From contig CM046845.1 of assembly GCA_025618425.1 (NCBI GenBank), positions 34,560,277 to 34,624,276 on the forward strand: a stretch of DNA of 64,000 nt, read 5' to 3'. Below are positions 47,601-53,242 of this stretch, piece after piece (within the stretch, counting starts at the first letter, position 1; the number at the start of each line of letters is the position of its first letter). Source of the DNA: Heliocidaris tuberculata. Its lineage: Eukaryota; Echinodermata; Echinoidea; Camarodonta; Echinometridae. Under the pieces are notes generated by a model. The model did not search any database and was not told where the DNA came from. It saw only the letters and a program-made list of their open reading frames with translations. The position numbers were made by a program, and so were the translations under genes.

Positions 47601-48886
47601 TGGATGATTCTAAAGAAAGATTTTGTTGTCAATAGGATTGACATGAAAACTGTAAAAAGATTTATATTTTAGATGTCATTGGTTAGGTACCATATCCATA
47701 TGAATATTTTTCAGAAAGTGATGATTCTATTTTGTTCTTTATTATGCAAATTTTAATGTTTATAATAGGAATCTAATAAGCCATTCCTTTCTTTTTAATC
47801 AGTTGTTAAAAATGATATTGTATTTGTGATAAATTTCTTTGCAGTACTTGGTTAGCATTCCACTACAGATGTTCAGGTTATGGGCATTCTGGGGCATGAT
47901 GGCACAGGTTTGTAACTTGATTTCATTTCACAACCAACCTAAAATAAATATACAAAAATCATCATTTCTAGAACAAATTTCTAGAAGCAAATGTTGATCT
48001 TGTTGTTTAAAACTCATAAAGAATTTGAATTTTCTTTTGAGCATAGGAAATTATAAATTTCCAGAAATTAGTTTAAGATTCAACATGAATGATAGAGTTA
48101 ATATCCCAATGAATTGTGAAAGACTATTTTGAATTCTTAATTCAAATTTAATTCATGGCTTTTAACCAACAATGTTTAATAAAGAGACAATTTAGGAAAC
48201 ATTCATGCTCCAAACAACTCAAAAGAAAAGTCACTGTAATCAGGAGATGCATCTTTGACAACAGCAATCTTTTTGAAAAGTTTTTTTCTTTCTGAATTTC
48301 CTCTATATTTAGCAGTGCTGTACATCATGAAAATGTATGTTTAATGCAATATGGGTATTTTCTATTTTCATAAAACAAAAATATTAGGCTTTAAAATGAT
48401 GCCAATTTTGATTATCAAAGCACTGTAACAAGAGAGATATTTCAGTCAAACTAAAATTGTACAGGAGAATGCACATTTTGTAGGATTTTACTTCAGACTC
48501 ATTCTCTATTCAGGCCTAATACTAAACCTAGATATCTATGACAAATTAGACATCATTGTGATACAAAATAAACAAGCATTTACATTATTAATGACAATAG
48601 TCCAGTAATATGAGAGATATGTTCAATAATAGATTGAGTTCCTGAACTGATTTTGACAGGTTAATAAGTCACAATTATGCATGTATGTTCACCTTATTTT
48701 CTTGTTTTATTTTACTGTTAGCTTCCACTGGCAAAATTAACATCAAAGGTTAAAGGTCACTGGGGTAACATCCTTGTTTGGCTGTCTCTTATCATTGGTC
48801 AACCTGTAGCACTGCTTATGTATTTTCATGATTATTATGTCATGCATGCTGCCAACAATATAAATGGTACATCAATTACACCCTAA
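14548..48886 (+). CDS. DGAT1: Diacylglycerol O-acyltransferase 1, complete coding region in 17 exons
   Basis: This gene encodes the multi-pass endoplasmic-reticulum enzyme of the MBOAT/sterol O-acyltransferase family that joins fatty acyl-CoA to diacylglycerol, the last step of triacylglycerol synthesis. Coding exons are 14548-14621, 18242-18329, 25047-25087, 30598-30683, 31049-31101, 32547-32649, 38809-39042, 39553-39609, 40386-40489, 41691-41729, 42275-42316, 43904-43948, 44397-44509, 45836-45901, 47358-47445, 47845-47907 and 48722-48886. Every junction is GT/AG and phases agree throughout, giving 1461 nt and 486 residues, close to the 488 of human DGAT1. Family signatures are visible: [43 protein letters not shown] (355-361), WNIPVHKW and the catalytic His410 in SAIFHEY. 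The loop at about 178-237 is longer and more basic than in vertebrates. No frameshift or premature stop is seen. Confidence 0.96.
14891..15487. mobile_element. TTAA foldback MITE, family B
   Basis: The ends AGGGAAATCCAACCTT and AAGGCTGGATTGTCCT are inverted and flanked by TTAA at 14887-14890 and 15488-15491. The arms are near-palindromic over about 250 bp each. Related elements with the same architecture lie at 31979-32515, 32951-33551 and 33780-34358. TTAA targets point to piggyBac- or Kolobok-type mobilisation. Confidence 0.8.
15935..17385. mobile_element. TIR element enclosing polypyrimidine minisatellite 1
   Basis: Left end sequence GTCTTCATCAGCTCGAG and right end sequence CTCGAGGAGCGCTGATGGAGAC are inverted and imperfect. 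The interior is dominated by the minisatellite. Boundaries are approximate. Confidence 0.45.
16216..17255 (+). repeat. Polypyrimidine minisatellite 1, ~35-bp units
   Basis: Units of the type CCTTATGTATTTCTTTG followed by a C/T-only spacer of 10-25 nt repeat about 25 times. The + strand is almost free of A and G outside the ATGTA core. All long open frames here (Phe/Leu/Ser-only, up to 336 codons) are by-products of this composition. A second array of the same unit is at 34890-36320. Confidence 0.9.
17400..17729. mobile_element. 330-bp MITE with 5-bp target duplication
   Basis: The ends CCAGGGAGGTGTTTCAT and ATGAAACACCGCCCTGG form inverted repeats that extend about 45 bp with few mismatches. 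TTTGA flanks both sides (17395-17399 and 17730-17734). Confidence 0.8.
18242..18329 (+). CDS. DGAT1: DGAT1 coding exon 2 (residues 25-54)
   Basis: It completes Pro25 and encodes [15 protein letters not shown] then [14 protein letters not shown], matching the conserved DSLFSSDSGFSNYRG region and first membrane helix of animal DGAT1. Donor GTAAGT, phase 0. Confidence 0.93.
19498..20735 (+). repeat. Tandem-unit element with DR1-like motifs, copy 2
   Basis: It opens with the GCCTCCGCCCACC/GGTGGTGGCGGAGGC hairpin, then has about eight units of roughly 130-155 bp containing CTCAAGAACCATTTGAGG, ATGAACTTCAAACTTGG, GATTAGATTTTGGGGTA and AGGTCAAAGGTC, and ends GGCGGAGGCATATAGGAGAC with CATTCATCTTG. 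An (AAAT)n microsatellite interrupts one unit near 20055. It is closely related to copy 3 at 45958-46738, which has fewer units. Confidence 0.85.
20736..20865 (+). repeat. Flank shared with the 46.7-kb copy plus a second terminal motif
   Basis: About 95 bp after the element end are almost identical to 46738-46832. In this copy they are followed by a second GGCATATAGGAGACGCAGTC terminus at about 20828-20860, whereas the 46.7-kb copy continues into different sequence. Confidence 0.8.
21358..21835 (-). mobile_element. TTAA MITE family A, copy 3
   Basis: It is a 478-bp unit in the same orientation as copy 2, flanked by TTAA at 21354-21357 and 21836-21839. Confidence 0.82.
23063..24241 (+). repeat. 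Poly-G-bearing dispersed repeat, copy A
   Basis: It matches 37108-38230 along its length, from CAAATTCTTTGAAACTTGGC to CTGCCCTGGGCATTTCCCTT. It is composed of about five related ~230-bp units, each with a GGGTACCT start, a G-rich tract (up to about 20 G), a GGGGCA-CACCCC motif and a C/T-rich spacer. The two copies differ mainly in G-tract length and small indels. No coding potential was recognised. Confidence 0.82.
25047..25087 (+). CDS. DGAT1: DGAT1 coding exon 3 (residues 55-68)
   Basis: Only 41 nt, encoding [14 protein letters not shown]. It matches the SNARLFLENLIKYG region of the family. Acceptor TTGCAG, donor GTAAGT, phase 2 out. The Harbinger element begins 226 bp downstream. Confidence 0.92.
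25759..27297 (+). pseudogene. Harbinger DDE transposase, three nonsense codons
   Basis: The reading frame begins at 25759 ([18 protein letters not shown]), ends its first exon at 26830 (donor GTTAGT) and resumes at 26996 after a TTACAG acceptor in matching phase, closing with a TAA at 27295-27297. It matches HARBI1-type nucleases (DDE_Tnp_4): [19 protein letters not shown], catalytic Asp in [10 protein letters not shown], second Asp in [10 protein letters not shown], Glu in [13 protein letters not shown], then the [10 protein letters not shown] tail. In-frame stops occur at 25894 (TGA), 26182 (TAG) and 26665 (TGA). All three acidic residues survive, and no frameshift was found, so decay is by a few point mutations. 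Confidence 0.92.
27753..28124. repeat. ~186-bp tandem duplication in the Harbinger accessory ORF
   Basis: Positions 27753-27939 and 27940-28124 are near-identical, each running from GTTCATCTCAGGAAACTGCT to GCTGGGGCTGGCTGCTGC. On the minus strand this duplicates the C-terminal [15 protein letters not shown] segment of the accessory ORF. The in-frame TGA lies at the junction. Confidence 0.8.
28100..29645 (-). pseudogene. Harbinger MADF/Myb-like accessory ORF, broken
   Basis: Exon 1 (29305-29645) starts near [10 protein letters not shown], then a Glu-rich stretch and a MADF-type DNA-binding region with [20 protein letters not shown], ending at donor GTAAGC. Exon 2 starts at 28535 after a TTTCAG acceptor with [13 protein letters not shown], followed by a Pro/Ala-rich linker and [12 protein letters not shown]. 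An early frameshift, a TAG after HAR, a second frameshift near TWYDA and a TGA near 28100 break it. In active elements this protein helps bring the transposase to the ends. The long + strand frame at 27698-28381 is only its antisense shadow. Confidence 0.82.
30598..30683 (+). CDS. DGAT1: DGAT1 coding exon 4 (residues 68-97)
   Basis: It encodes [16 protein letters not shown] and [12 protein letters not shown], including the conserved DPYSWP. Acceptor CTGTAG, donor GTAAGT, phase 1 out. Confidence 0.94.
31049..31101 (+). CDS. DGAT1: DGAT1 coding exon 5 (residues 97-114)
   Basis: It encodes [18 protein letters not shown], a membrane helix ending in the conserved VEK/LEK position. The acceptor has a long T-tract; the donor GTATTG is weaker than the others. 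Confidence 0.9.
31172..31732. mobile_element. GC-rich foldback element, GAGACGTCGC repeats
   Basis: The ends AAGGGCCTGTCTCATTGG and CCAATGAGTTAGGCCCTT are inverted. The arms carry many copies of GGAGACGTCGC/GCGACGTCTCC in both orientations, so the 561 bp could fold extensively. Its GC content is far above the surrounding intron. Target duplication unclear. Confidence 0.75.
31979..32515. mobile_element. TTAA foldback MITE, family B-like, immediately before exon 6
   Basis: The termini AGGGAAAGTCCACCCTGATA and TATCAGGATGGACTTTCCCT are inverted and flanked by TTAA (31975-31978 and 32516-32519). The right end lies only 31 bp from the start of the coding exon at 32547, so the exon's polypyrimidine tract and branch point are next to or inside the element. 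Confidence 0.85.
32547..32649 (+). CDS. DGAT1: DGAT1 coding exon 6 (residues 115-149), source of the donor array
   Basis: It encodes [20 protein letters not shown] then [14 protein letters not shown], a membrane segment and loop. The donor is CCCAG/GTAAAA in phase 1. The last 27 nt and the donor are repeated about 14 more times downstream (see the array entry). Counting the probable 5' UTR exon this is exon 7. Confidence 0.93.
32951..33551. mobile_element. TTAA foldback MITE inside the splice-donor array
   Basis: The ends AGGCCAAGTCCACACTAATA and TATTAGTGTGGATTTGGCCT are inverted, flanked by TTAA (32947-32950 and 33552-33555). The arms are palindromic for most of their length, with paired GTGTGTGACATCAT-type blocks near the middle. 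Confidence 0.85.
33780..34358. mobile_element. TTAA foldback MITE, family B, inside the splice-donor array
   Basis: The ends AAGGCAATCCAACCTTTG and CAAAGTTTGGATTGTCCT are inverted. The left target is TTAA (33776-33779); the right one is GTAA, one base changed. It is the closest relative of 14891-15487 in this window, sharing GAAAGCAGAAAAATCAG and TTCGCATAGAT blocks. Confidence 0.82.
34460..36850. mobile_element. Probable element with CAGGCTTTCAAG ends enclosing minisatellite 2
   Basis: CAGGCTTTCAAGTGATCCTAC near 34470 and its inverse CTTGAAAGCCTG near 36838 face each other. Next to each end are runs of TTTTTCCTACTTTTTTC. Boundaries and type are tentative. Confidence 0.4.
34890..36320 (+). 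repeat. Polypyrimidine minisatellite 2
   Basis: It has the same CCTTATGTATTTCTTTGT unit as 16216-17255, but is longer and more degenerate. It is preceded by a poly-C tract near 34807. The overlapping Phe/Leu/Ser-rich open frames are compositional artefacts. Confidence 0.88.
37108..38230 (+). repeat. Poly-G-bearing dispersed repeat, copy B
   Basis: Counterpart of copy A at 23063-24241, in the same orientation and with the same unit order. Its 5' side (36890-37100) carries another AGGTCAAAGGTCA motif at 37005-37017 that copy A lacks. Confidence 0.82.
38809..39042 (+). CDS. DGAT1: DGAT1 coding exon 7 (residues 149-227), basic loop
   Basis: The largest exon, 234 nt. It begins [20 protein letters not shown], continues with the conserved VNKWCR, and then encodes a roughly 50-residue Ser/Arg/Lys-rich cytosolic loop with RRHST and RRRSEG, which look like kinase sites. 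The vertebrate loop at this place is much shorter. Phase 1 in and out. Confidence 0.94.
39553..39609 (+). CDS. DGAT1: DGAT1 coding exon 8 (residues 227-246)
   Basis: It encodes [25 protein letters not shown] is the family hallmark just before the catalytic half. Donor GTAAGG, phase 1. Confidence 0.94.
40386..40489 (+). CDS. DGAT1: DGAT1 coding exon 9 (residues 246-280)
   Basis: It encodes [17 protein letters not shown] and [18 protein letters not shown], which is highly conserved in DGAT1 and sterol acyltransferases. Donor GTAAGT, phase 0. Confidence 0.96.
40740..41320 (+). repeat. GTCACACACGTGACC-containing degenerate tandem repeat
   Basis: Blocks starting GGTCACACANGTGACC followed by CTAAT or CCAAT and a TTCAAAC-like segment recur near 40755, 40932, 41112 and, weakly, 41300, a spacing of about 180 bp. 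Each block holds a near-palindromic CACGTG/CATGTG core. Intronic, non-coding. Confidence 0.55.
41691..41729 (+). CDS. DGAT1: DGAT1 coding exon 10 (residues 281-293)
   Basis: A 39-nt exon encoding [13 protein letters not shown], corresponding to FFTQLQVGLIQQ in mammals. Acceptor TTTAG, donor GTATGT, phase 0. Confidence 0.9.
41912..42090 (+). repeat. Candidate tRNA-derived SINE, degenerate
   Basis: ATCTCAGTCTAGTAATTTGA resembles an A box, and ATCATGGTTTTAAGATCC about 35 bp later resembles the B-box arm of a tRNA head. A non-tRNA body with TATAAAAGAGTACCTGATAGG follows. The head is too degenerate to be a tRNA gene. Confidence 0.4.
42275..42316 (+). CDS. DGAT1: DGAT1 coding exon 11 (residues 294-307)
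   Basis: A 42-nt exon encoding [14 protein letters not shown], matching WMVPTIQNSMKPF. Donor GTAAGT, phase 0. Confidence 0.92.
42894..43185. repeat. CGCTATTCAT palindromic repeat element, copy 2
   Basis: It is the opposite-orientation relative of 5400-5690, with the same AACGCGTG...AAATGAATAGCGGTTTT core repeated twice and outer ACCTCGCTATTCATAAGG ends. Confidence 0.75.
43532..43590. other. Perfect 28-bp inverted repeat with 3-nt loop
   Basis: Positions 43532-43559 are the exact reverse complement of 43563-43590, separated by TCA. The arms start ATTCTTAGTTTGGATGTG. It is intronic and may be a replication template-switch product or a small foldback element. Confidence 0.85.
43904..43948 (+). 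CDS. DGAT1: DGAT1 coding exon 12 (residues 308-322)
   Basis: A 45-nt exon encoding [15 protein letters not shown], matching YSRIIERLLKLA. Acceptor TGTGTAG, donor GTAAGT, phase 0. Confidence 0.92.
44397..44509 (+). CDS. DGAT1: DGAT1 coding exon 13 (residues 323-360), FYQDWW motif
   Basis: It encodes [18 protein letters not shown] then [20 protein letters not shown]. FYxDWWN is the acyl-CoA binding or active-site signature of the DGAT1/ACAT branch of MBOATs. Donor GTAAGG, phase 2. Confidence 0.96.
44648..45370. mobile_element. piggyBac-like MITE
   Basis: The termini CCCTTGCTGTACTGGG and CCCAGTACAGTAAGGG are inverted and flanked by TTAA on the left (44644-44647) and TTAG on the right. CCC-starting ends at TTAA targets are the piggyBac pattern. 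There is no transposase. Confidence 0.7.
45490..45592 (+). repeat. (ATC)n-(GAA)n-(GGA)n compound microsatellite
   Basis: Eight ATC-type units are followed by purine-only GAA and GGA repeats up to 45592. It produces Arg-rich and Pro-rich artefact frames on the two strands. Confidence 0.9.
45836..45901 (+). CDS. DGAT1: DGAT1 coding exon 14 (residues 360-382)
   Basis: It encodes [19 protein letters not shown] and CL, conserved almost residue for residue in the family. Donor GTGAGC, phase 2. The tandem-unit element copy 3 lies 60 bp downstream. Confidence 0.96.
45958..46738 (+). repeat. Tandem-unit element with DR1-like motifs, copy 3
   Basis: It starts with TGCCTCCGCCCACCGAAGG, has about four full units, and ends GGCGGAGGCATATAGGAGAC with CATTCATCTTG. 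It is shorter than copy 2 by several units but otherwise very close to it, including the diverged last unit (GGAGGAGATAAA). Confidence 0.85.
47358..47445 (+). CDS. DGAT1: DGAT1 coding exon 15 (residues 382-411), catalytic histidine
   Basis: It encodes [17 protein letters not shown] and [12 protein letters not shown]. His410 of FHEY corresponds to the invariant MBOAT active-site histidine. Donor GTAAGA, phase 0. Confidence 0.96.
47845..47907 (+). CDS. DGAT1: DGAT1 coding exon 16 (residues 412-432)
   Basis: It encodes [18 protein letters not shown] and MAQ, matching [21 protein letters not shown]. Donor GTTTGT, phase 0. Confidence 0.96.
48722..48886 (+). CDS. DGAT1: DGAT1 last coding exon (residues 433-486)
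   Basis: It encodes [20 protein letters not shown], then the conserved [20 protein letters not shown], a short divergent tail [14 protein letters not shown] and a TAA at 48884-48886. Confidence 0.96.
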   Translation, partial: LPLAKLTSKVKGHWGNILVWLSLIIGQPVALLMYFHDYYVMHAANNINGTSITP

Positions 48887-49640
48887 GAACAGCAATCTCA
48901 AAGGCAATGGTGCTTCTTGTTGCATTAATCTACTTTTTAATATTAAAAGCTCATGAAAAGATGGAAATGATGTCATTGTTTTCTGTACCATACCCTCTTA
49001 TACATCTAGTAAACTAATAAAATGCTCATCAAGGTAAAATATTCCACTCAGGAAAAAAGAAGTATATTTGTTGATACTCTTGGCATTTTTCCAAAAGTGT
49101 AGATACACAATGCACTATGGAGATGAAGAAAAACAAAGAAGGTAAAATGTTGTAGCACACTTATCAATAATTGTTTTGTCTGAAACTTGTTTTTAAATAG
49201 TTTTATGCATATTTACTCAAAGATTAGTGTTATCTATGACTATTGTTGAAATTTTGTAAACATATTTAAGATGTCTGCAAATGATATATAATCTACAAAG
49301 TGATCTTCCTAATACATGTACATGTAGTAGGAAACATAAAAGTTGTGATTTTAGCCTTTATGTACAACTGTTTTCTGTCAAATTTCATCTTGTGTTTGAG
49401 ATAGAGTTTCACATTGTATGTGTACATGCAATGTTGTGTGATGGAAAGCCCATTCAGCATTTGAGAAAGAACAATCCTTTTTCAGTCAAATCCCATTGTT
49501 AATATGGTCAAAAGATGCAAGGGTTTTTCTTTAATTTACCTCGTTGTCTTGCATAGATTAGTGTAAGAAGAACGGACCGTCAAAATATAATTTGACTTGA
49601 TTATAGAATGTTTGTTAACATAATAAAAAATGTGTGATAA
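48887..49640 (+). other. DGAT1: DGAT1 3' UTR with candidate poly(A) signals
   Basis: AATAAA hexamers occur at 49016-49021, 49622-49627 and, further on, 49807-49812. The first would give a 3' UTR of about 150 nt, the later ones 750-950 nt. Which one is used cannot be told from the sequence. Confidence 0.5.
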
Positions 49641-51462
49641 ATGTATGGTCTTTGATGGAAGAAGAATTCTATTGATGTATATTTTTGAGATCAAGCTACA
49701 TTTGATGTGTAGATACCTTTACAAGAGTGATTAGAAGCATACTTGTATAAATATATATTTCAGTACTGCAAAATGAACCATATTTCTTTTATTGAGTACA
49801 TGGAGTAATAAATTTAGTAAAACATGTAGTGTTAGTAGTGGTGATAATATAGAAGAAGTATGAATAATGGAAGTAGTAGTAGTAGTAGGAGTGATGGTAA
49901 TAATATGATAATTGTTAGTAGCTGCATGCTGCAGTTATAGTGATATTTTGAAGTTGGTAATTATTATGAAGAATAATTGGTTTTGTTTAAAAAAAAATAT
50001 TTTATGACAAGGTATTTTCATTTGCAAACTATCAATATTAAAATTGTTTCCATTATACTATCAACCATATTCTGCAATAGTTAGTGCTTTCATTGTTATT
50101 GTTAATCAAATTTAATTGGGATTGGTGATTTTATAATGTTTAACATGTACTGATTCACCTAAAAGGGCAGGGGGGGGGGGGTAGGGGTAGCGGCCAAAAT
50201 GGACATTTCTCCATATGTATTGTACACATTGCAGCATTGTCAATACTTGGATAAATAATTAATTAGTGATAATCCCAAAGAAAATCCCAAAAATTTTTGA
50301 GGTATGATATGAAACTTCATGGGTTTATGTGTTATAAGATGCTCCGTCTATATGCCAAGTTTCAGAATTTTTTGTAATTCCATGGTTGAGGTGGAGGGTT
50401 TGCAGGGGGGGGGGACTGTAGTGGAATCCATTCCCTCCGGCTGAGAGGGAGAGCATCGAAATAACCCCGGCCTTCTTAGGGTTAAGGCATCGTTAATGTA
50501 ACAGTTTCCATCAAAGATTACGCTTTTCAGTAAAACTTATCAGGTGACCTTCAGTACTCCTTATGTAACTGTATTTCAATACATATAATGATATTTTAGG
50601 CCAGGAAAATGTGAATAGAACTTTGAGAATTAATGGATTGCTAGTACTGAGATATACCAGTGTGGGTAAGCATATATGGGACTAGATGTTGAGTCGAGAC
50701 AGACCCCAATGTCTTCATGTTTCTTTGTTTATTGCTCGTCTACTTTGCATATTCTATGAAATGGGATTTTCATGTAATTCAGTACAAATTTGTTGCGTTA
50801 TGTATTTTATTTCATTAATTACGAGAACCTTACCTTTCAAAAAATGTATGTATAATGTGGAATAGATGTGTGGTCATATGTAAGCTTTGTGAAACCTATT
50901 GGCATGGAAAACCACATCTGAGACATATGATTGTTTAGGATATCAGTGCCTCTGATGTAATCCAAATTATCTGACTGTTGACTAAACCTACCTGAGGTGG
51001 TAGGGGTCTACACTACCTGAGGTAGTAGACTAGTGCTAGATCCCCATAGTGTGGTTAAACACAATAATTCTATATTTCTAACAATCCACTGGGGATCTTA
51101 TAAGAAATACAATTTTAGTATCCCCCCCTTTTTTTGTACAACTAATTGAAAAATATTAATAAGTTGTAAATGGTGACAACATACGATTTCTTAAGCTTCT
51201 CTGATATGTTTCATAAGTCCACACACCTAATTTTCAGGATATACTATTATTTACATCTATTAGGACAAAGATAAGGGAAACCTTGTTAAATTAATTTGCA
51301 TCAGTATGTGACACCATACAGAGATGAAGTGGCTAGGTTTAAGTTTTGGGGGTCACTGCCACAAGTGTCTAGTTATCATAATTGTGGAAAAATAGGTGGG
51401 TAGCTCAAACAAAGTTACCGATTAGTGCCCTCTCTGTGAAATTTGCAAAGGTTGAAAACCTG

Positions 51463-51537
51463 CCTGAGTCCACCGGAAATCGACTTGGATCCCTGGCTCA
51501 CAATGCCAATGCCTTACCACTGGACCAAGAAGATGGG
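51463..51537 (-). repeat. tRNA-like head of a candidate SINE
   Basis: On the minus strand TTGGTCCAGTGGTAAGGC resembles an A box and AAGTCGATTTCCGG a B box, about 30 bp apart as in a tRNA. There is no convincing acceptor stem, so it is a relic or SINE head, not a working tRNA gene. The body may extend down to about 51240. Confidence 0.4.
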
Positions 51538-52239
51538 CTGGTGATTTGGGCTAGTTACTAGTACTTTCTAAAATACATATGTAAGTGTGTGTGTAAATAT
51601 AAGTTTATCAAAATCACATACATGAATTAAAGTCAACAACAGACATGTATAGTTTTTGCCAAATGATTCATTTCTGTTCAGCTTTGTTTTTATTTATCAT
51701 ACACAGTATTGGAAAATTGTTTTGTTCACATTCACAATACAATTATGTACAATATTTAATGAATAATACATATTGTCAATTAATGATAAGATTATATAAT
51801 GTCAAGATGAGAATAAGAAGTATCCTTATTTTTCCAATGATCCAAACGGCAAGTCGTTGCGATAACAGCAGATAACACAGAATAACACTTGTAAACTTTA
51901 CAATGCTTTGCTGCTCAATGATCCATATCTGTGTGGTTATTTTGTAAAAATTTTCTACTAAAAAATACAAATGAATAGATATGTCCATATTGTGTTTAGA
52001 GATGTTTCTATTCTTTTATATTCCTTAGTAGTTCCAAGTTAGATAATTTTCCAGATGCATTTAGAGGATTGTATTTTTCATTGATCAGAATTATGTCTAT
52101 AAAACTCAAAGATGCACTGCATAGATTTATATCATTCACATATTTTTTTAAAACATAAATGAATGCAATTTATGAAAACATTGCCTCTATTGCTTTGTTA
52201 GACTGAATACTAGATAGTGAGGTAAAAGAGGGGTAGGAG

Positions 52240-52580
52240 AGATTGAGAGAGAGAGAGAATGGAAGGTAGAGATGAAGAGAAGAATAGAGAAGCAAAGAGA
52301 GAGAGAGTGAGAAATTTGGTGAGCTAGCTGCAATGAAGAGGGAGGGATGAAAGGAGAACGAATAAGAGGGGGGGGGGGGGCAGAGGATGGAAGGGAGGGA
52401 AAGAGGGAGGAAAGTGGTGGATGCACATGCAGAGATGAGGGGGCCAGAGAGGGGAATAACAAAGTAGGAAAGCCGAGAGGGCCCGGGGGGGGGGGGGGGC
52501 AGTGGGAGGGAAAAAGATATAGGAAAGAGATTGATGAACAGCGACAGAGAGAGAGAGAGGGGGGGGGGGGGAGGTCATTT
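52240..52580 (+). repeat. Purine-rich low-complexity block with poly-G tracts
   Basis: GAGAGA and GGAGG repeats are interspersed with three runs of 10-14 G (near 52370, 52487 and 52560). It can form G-quadruplex or triplex structures. The Pro/Ser-rich antisense frame is an artefact. Confidence 0.85.
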
Positions 52581-52789
52581 GGCCCTCTCTTCAATTTATA
52601 TTTTTTCAAATGGTATTTCTTTTACACGATGACATTGACAAGATCAGACCGTTGTGTTTTCATACATTCAAGGTTCAATAGGTGGTACGCAAGCTAACCC
52701 ATGATGGCCAGGCTGCAGATAATTACGCTAAAAACTGGTCATTCTTGCAAGGATACGATTTCAAATATTTTTTCGGATTTCATGTAAAA

Positions 52790-53000
52790 ATCTCAAAATC
52801 CGCGCCGCCCCGCGCACAGCGATTGATCTGAGCATGGACCTGATCTGAGATAGAGCATGCAGCTGAGCTGCGGGCGGGGGCGGGCGTGGCGGCTCAGCCA
52901 GCTGCCAGCTAGCTCATGACTAGACTCAGTCAGGTACGTTTCGCGCGCTGCATGCAGTCACTTCAAATTCAAGCTCCAAAAGCTAAGCTCCTAATTCGGC
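52790..53000 (+). promoter_or_regulatory. Probable promoter and 5' UTR of the alpha-arrestin gene
   Basis: The block is much richer in GC and CpG than its surroundings (CGCGCCGCCCCGCGCAC, GGGCGGGGGCGGGCG) and leads directly to the start codon at 53001. No TATA box was found. GGGCGGGG is a GC-box match. Confidence 0.45.
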
Positions 53001-53121
53001 ATGGGGAAGCTGCAGGTTCTTGAAGTTCTTTTTTCAGGCAACCAAGACGTCTACAAGCCTGGAGCCACTATCTACGGAGAAGTAAGGATAGTTGTAAGCG
53101 AAGAAAAGGGAGATATACGTG
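53001..53121 (+). CDS. First coding exon of an arrestin-domain-containing protein
   Basis: The exon encodes MGKLQVLEVLFSGNQDVYKP then GATIYGEVRIVVSEEKGDIR and ends at a GTGAGT donor in phase 1. The spacing of a first beta strand, a Y.PG.T..G.V turn and a second strand with an xIRG end is that of the N-terminal arrestin sandwich in alpha-arrestins (ARRDC/TXNIP-like), which are adaptors for ubiquitin ligases at membranes. No second exon was recognised in the remaining 10.9 kb, so the first intron is long and the gene continues past the window. The family call rests on 40 residues only. Confidence 0.6.
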
Positions 53122-53242
53122 GTGAGTATTTAAACAACTAATAATTATCTGCCAATCTGATGATGCAGTTGTCATGATAAAGAGGGGCGTGGTCGGATTG
53201 GATCAATCGAAGCTAGCTTTGATGATGACGAAAGGAGACTTG

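Larger units (their letters stand above)
49820..53000. other. Intergenic interval between DGAT1 and the alpha-arrestin gene
   Basis: It contains AT-rich DNA, a G-run flanked repeat at about 50165-50495, a possible SINE near 51240-51537, a purine-rich low-complexity block (52240-52580) and a CpG-rich promoter-like segment at 52790-53000. No other gene is seen. Confidence 0.6.

Noticed and set aside
51463..51537. A functional tRNA gene
   Set aside because: A- and B-box-like strings are present, but no acceptor or anticodon stem pairs convincingly.
52187..52697. Pro/Ser-rich 140-codon frame and Gly-rich partner frame
   Set aside because: Purine-rich low-complexity DNA with poly-G runs; no splice or start context.
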